Source of the DNA: an uncultured bacterium
Lineage (GTDB): Bacteria > Fidelibacterota > Marinisomatia > Marinisomatales > UBA1611
Direction of reading: 5' to 3'
Length of the DNA: 6,889 nucleotides
Assembly (NCBI GenBank): GCA_938092125.1
Contig: CALKMQ010000003.1
Location: 1 to 6,889, forward strand
The translations under genes were made by a program, and so were the position numbers. Each line of letters starts with the position of its first letter. Positions within the stretch are counted from its first letter, which is position 1. The notes beneath the pieces are model-generated. The model had not been told where the DNA came from and did not search any database. It was given only the letters and a program-made list of their open reading frames with translations. Positions 4,548 through 6,889 of the stretch are shown piece by piece.

Positions 4548-6889
4548 AAGAGTATGATTCTCCTTTTATAACTCTTTCAAATTTAGTTAAGCCTCTGTGA
4601 ATTTCTAATTCAATTGCCGTTGGGTAATTATAAAATGAAAAACCATTAATACGCCATTGAAGACCAATAGATTTTTTCCACAATTGATCATTTTTTTCTC
4701 TCCAAGCATCACCTAATTGAAAAACTGCTCCAAAGACACTATTCTGCATAATAAACCAACCTAATTTTATATGTTCTTCACGAAAAATGGGAAGCCTTAA
4801 AGAGAAATCAATCAAAGCAGATTTTGTTCCTTCAATTCCATAAAAAGGATAACCTTTAATACCACTCATCCCACCATTAAAAAAATGAAAGAATGAATCA
4901 ACTTTCGCATTTGACATATATCCACCACTAATATGTAGACTAGTTGTTAATCTCTCAACCCAAGGTATTTCATAGTGATAGGTTAATTCACCTTGAACAC
5001 GAGTTAAATCATTATTCTTAAAATCTTCTACCAAAGTGCCAGCATCTGACAGATCAAGACCATCAATGAAATTATTTTTTTCAAAATCTAATTTTGCAGC
5101 TAAAGTAAAGCCATTTGACGGATTTATACTTCCATCAAGTCGAGGTTTAATTACATTTAATTTCCAATCGAAATTCAATGAAATCCCCTTGTAGTAATCG
5201 TAAGCAACTCCTGCTTCGATATTCTCCAAAGGCAGTGATTCTTTAACAAATGCTCTATATCGCTGAAACGAACTAAATATTTCAATCGTACTACCATATA
5301 AAGGAAATTTTACTCCTGGACGAAAAAGGAGCATTCTAAATTTTATATCACTATCTACTTCATAAATGTCTTGATATCTAGTTTGATCTGAAGTGTTTCT
5401 TGTGAGGTAAAACGTTTCAAAGAAGACTGTTGGGTAAAACCGATTAAACTCAAAAATGAAGAACAAGTCTGCATCCATTAGACTATTTAATGACATTCCT
5501 CCAAATAAACTTAACCTTTCTAAAATCTCACTTGAATAAAAATAAAACCCTGGCTTAGCAGTACCATATTCATACATTAATTTTGGCATTATAAACATGT
5601 TTGGAAATTGGTCTACATACTTGTGAGCTTCTGTTGTATCAAACTTAGTAATAGGAGCAGTTAGGTTTGCATTTTTTTGATAATAGTTATTTGCATAACC
5701 AACTAAATCATCTTCAATTATTGTCAAGGTATCTATCAATGCAATTTTATACGCACCATCGTGATAAAGGGAGTATACTAACTTTCCATTTTGGTTCATA
5801 TTTGGCATAAACGCACCACCAAGAACGTTTGTCACATAACCTTGTTTTCTATTTTTCTCATCGATTAAATAGAGGTTGAAAATCCCACTTTTATCATCAG
5901 CATATATAACAGAACCATTATTACTAAAAGTAATATTTCGTTCATCCCATAAATCATTACTAAGCACCATATTAAACGTTGTAACATTCAACGAAATTTT
6001 TCCTATATCCCTATAATGATGAGTTGATATATCAAAATAGAGACTATTGTCATACTTGTTAAAGTTTAGACTACTAATAATGGGCCTGTTTTGAAAATCA
6101 GTAATCTGAATTATTTCTTCATCCTTCAAATCATAAATATAAATGTCCTGCGCTCCATCTTTTGATGCAATAAATGCAATACTACTATCAGATTTAATAA
6201 AAACGGGAGAAATAGACCTAGCGCCACTCGTAAGTCTTTTTTCTTTCTTTAGGGATAAGTCATATTCGTAGATATCATAGTATCTAGACCCATTTTTATC
6301 TGGAAACATAGGCTTTTTACTGTAATAAATATATGATCCATCTGAATGCCATGTCGGAGCAGAGTAAACTGACCCAGAAATCTTTTTTTCATTATTATCA
6401 TCTAAATTAAAAATGTATAGATCGGTTTGCCCAAAAAAGTCATTTCCTTTATTGCTCAGATATGCAAAAACATTAGTGTCAGGAGCCCACATCGGAAACA
6501 TATTTGTCGTCCCCTCACCTGCAATAATATTAGGTGTTGTCTTATTTACCTCAATAGGGCTTGAAAGCTTTTTATATCTTTCTTTAAGTGTCAAAATGAA
6601 ATCGTCATAAATCACTTCCCCATCAACATCTATAACATTATAAAAAGCATCATTTATAGAATATTGTAGAGGATTTGACAGCTCTTCCATCACATCCTTG
6701 ATAACATTTGAACCGTATTTATACGCTATATATCTAGAAAGAGCAAACCCAGAATTATAAGTTGATTCATTCCCAATGCCTTTTTTCCCAAATGTATTCA
6801 TTTCATTAAACGAGAGTAATTTATTGTTAAGAGCTCTATCTCTCAAAATCATATCCCTGTGAGTGTCCCAATGATCCCAATCAGCACCA
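4501..6889 (-). CDS. TolB-like beta-propeller / outer-membrane beta-barrel protein, 5' end outside window
   Basis: The frame is open to the right edge, so the ATG at 6852 is internal: 12 more in-frame residues (GADWDHWDTHRD) precede it. Numbering here starts at that Met. Residues 1-95 resemble the tail of a peptidase-MA/gluzincin-like domain (DMILRDRAL, then FALSRYIAYKYG at 36-47); any zinc-binding HExxH would lie outside the window. Residues about 118-374 form six PD40/TolB-like propeller blades, each with an aromatic/Pro start, a DG or NG turn and a xxIYxYDL-type strand (e.g. DIYEYDLSL 193-201, DIYIYDLKD 236-244). From about 430 to 783 the pattern is amphipathic beta-strands ending LLFDF, typical of an outer-membrane barrel. 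FNGGMSGIKGYPFYGIEG (658-675) resembles the conserved Omp85/BamA loop-6 GGxxSxRGY motif with Lys for Arg. Substrate and function are unknown. It is the first visible gene of the bamD-nadD operon and is often annotated in relatives as a 'biopolymer transporter Tol' or surface-antigen protein. Confidence 0.8.
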   Translation of the reverse strand, partial: GADWDHWDTHRDMILRDRALNNKLLSFNEMNTFGKKGIGNESTYNSGFALSRYIAYKYGSNVIKDVMEELSNPLQYSINDAFYNVIDVDGEVIYDDFILTLKERYKKLSSPIEVNKTTPNIIAGEGTTNMFPMWAPDTNVFAYLSNKGNDFFGQTDLYIFNLDDNNEKKISGSVYSAPTWHSDGSYIYYSKKPMFPDKNGSRYYDIYEYDLSLKKEKRLTSGARSISPVFIKSDSSIAFIASKDGAQDIYIYDLKDEEIIQITDFQNRPIISSLNFNKYDNSLYFDISTHHYRDIGKISLNVTTFNMVLSNDLWDERNITFSNNGSVIYADDKSGIFNLYLIDEKNRKQGYVTNVLGGAFMPNMNQNGKLVYSLYHDGAYKIALIDTLTIIEDDLVGYANNYYQKNANLTAPITKFDTTEAHKYVDQFPNMFIMPKLMYEYGTAKPGFYFYSSEILERLSLFGGMSLNSLMDADLFFIFEFNRFYPTVFFETFYLTRNTSDQTRYQDIYEVDSDIKFRMLLFRPGVKFPLYGSTIEIFSSFQRYRAFVKESLPLENIEAGVAYDYYKGISLNFDWKLNVIKPRLDGSINPSNGFTLAAKLDFEKNNFIDGLDLSDAGTLVEDFKNNDLTRVQGELTYHYEIPWVERLTTSLHISGGYMSNAKVDSFFHFFNGGMSGIKGYPFYGIEGTKSALIDFSLRLPIFREEHIKLGWFIMQNSVFGAVFQLGDAWREKNDQLWKKSIGLQWRINGFSFYNYPTAIELEIHRGLTKFERVIKGESYSYGKENRTYFKLLFDF
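4560..4566 (-). promoter_or_regulatory. Shine-Dalgarno sequence inside the propeller-barrel gene for the DUF5683-like gene
   Basis: AAAGGAG on the minus strand lies 12 bases before the ATG at 4547 and inside the last codons of the upstream gene (codons for Lys-Gly-Glu, residues 763-765). It is the strongest ribosome-binding match in this operon and supports ATG 4547 over later starts, although the spacing is longer than ideal. Confidence 0.5.

Noticed and set aside
6413..6610. Plus-strand 65-codon frame within the propeller region
   Set aside because: It is antisense to the first propeller blade coding region and has no independent support.
6850..6852. ATG at 6852 as the true start of the propeller-barrel gene
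   Set aside because: The frame stays open for 12 more codons to the window edge. Those residues continue the WDxxxDMxLRDA-like pattern expected inside a peptidase-MA-like domain, and no signal peptide follows this Met although an outer-membrane protein needs one.

Overview
The window is AT-rich, roughly one third G+C by eye, and densely coded. It carries chromosomal envelope and housekeeping genes of a Gram-negative (diderm) bacterium. The evidence for an outer membrane is a BamD-type lipoprotein and a large protein ending in an Omp85-like beta-barrel. The DUF5683-like protein and the propeller-barrel protein point to the FCB side of the tree (Bacteroidota/Ignavibacteria/Marinimicrobia-like). 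A marine Marinimicrobia (SAR406)-type genome is my best guess, but this is an inference from protein style and low GC, not from a marker gene. I see no mobile elements, RNA genes, CRISPR arrays or prophage.

Layout. Positions 1-1199 (minus strand) hold ftsE followed by ftsX, overlapping by one base; ftsX runs off the left edge. A 154-bp AT-rich divergent intergenic region (1200-1353) separates them from a single plus-strand gene (1354-2295), a calcium/sodium antiporter of the CaCA superfamily that starts with TTG. From 2298 to the right edge is one tight minus-strand operon. In order of transcription it holds a >795-residue propeller/outer-membrane-barrel protein (5' end outside the window), a 308-residue DUF5683-like membrane protein (47-bp overlap), bamD (1-bp gap) and nadD (2-bp gap). 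The antiporter and nadD converge with only 2 bp between their stop codons.

How the genes fit together. FtsE and FtsX form the ABC-type complex that controls peptidoglycan hydrolysis at division. The right-hand operon looks like an outer-membrane biogenesis group: BamD belongs to the barrel assembly machine, the first gene encodes a C-terminal Omp85-like barrel joined to a TolB-like propeller and the tail of a probable peptidase domain, and the DUF5683-like protein is an exported or membrane protein of unknown role sandwiched between them. NadD (NAD biosynthesis) appears to be a housekeeping passenger. The most interesting items are the propeller-barrel fusion and its uncharacterised DUF5683-like neighbour.
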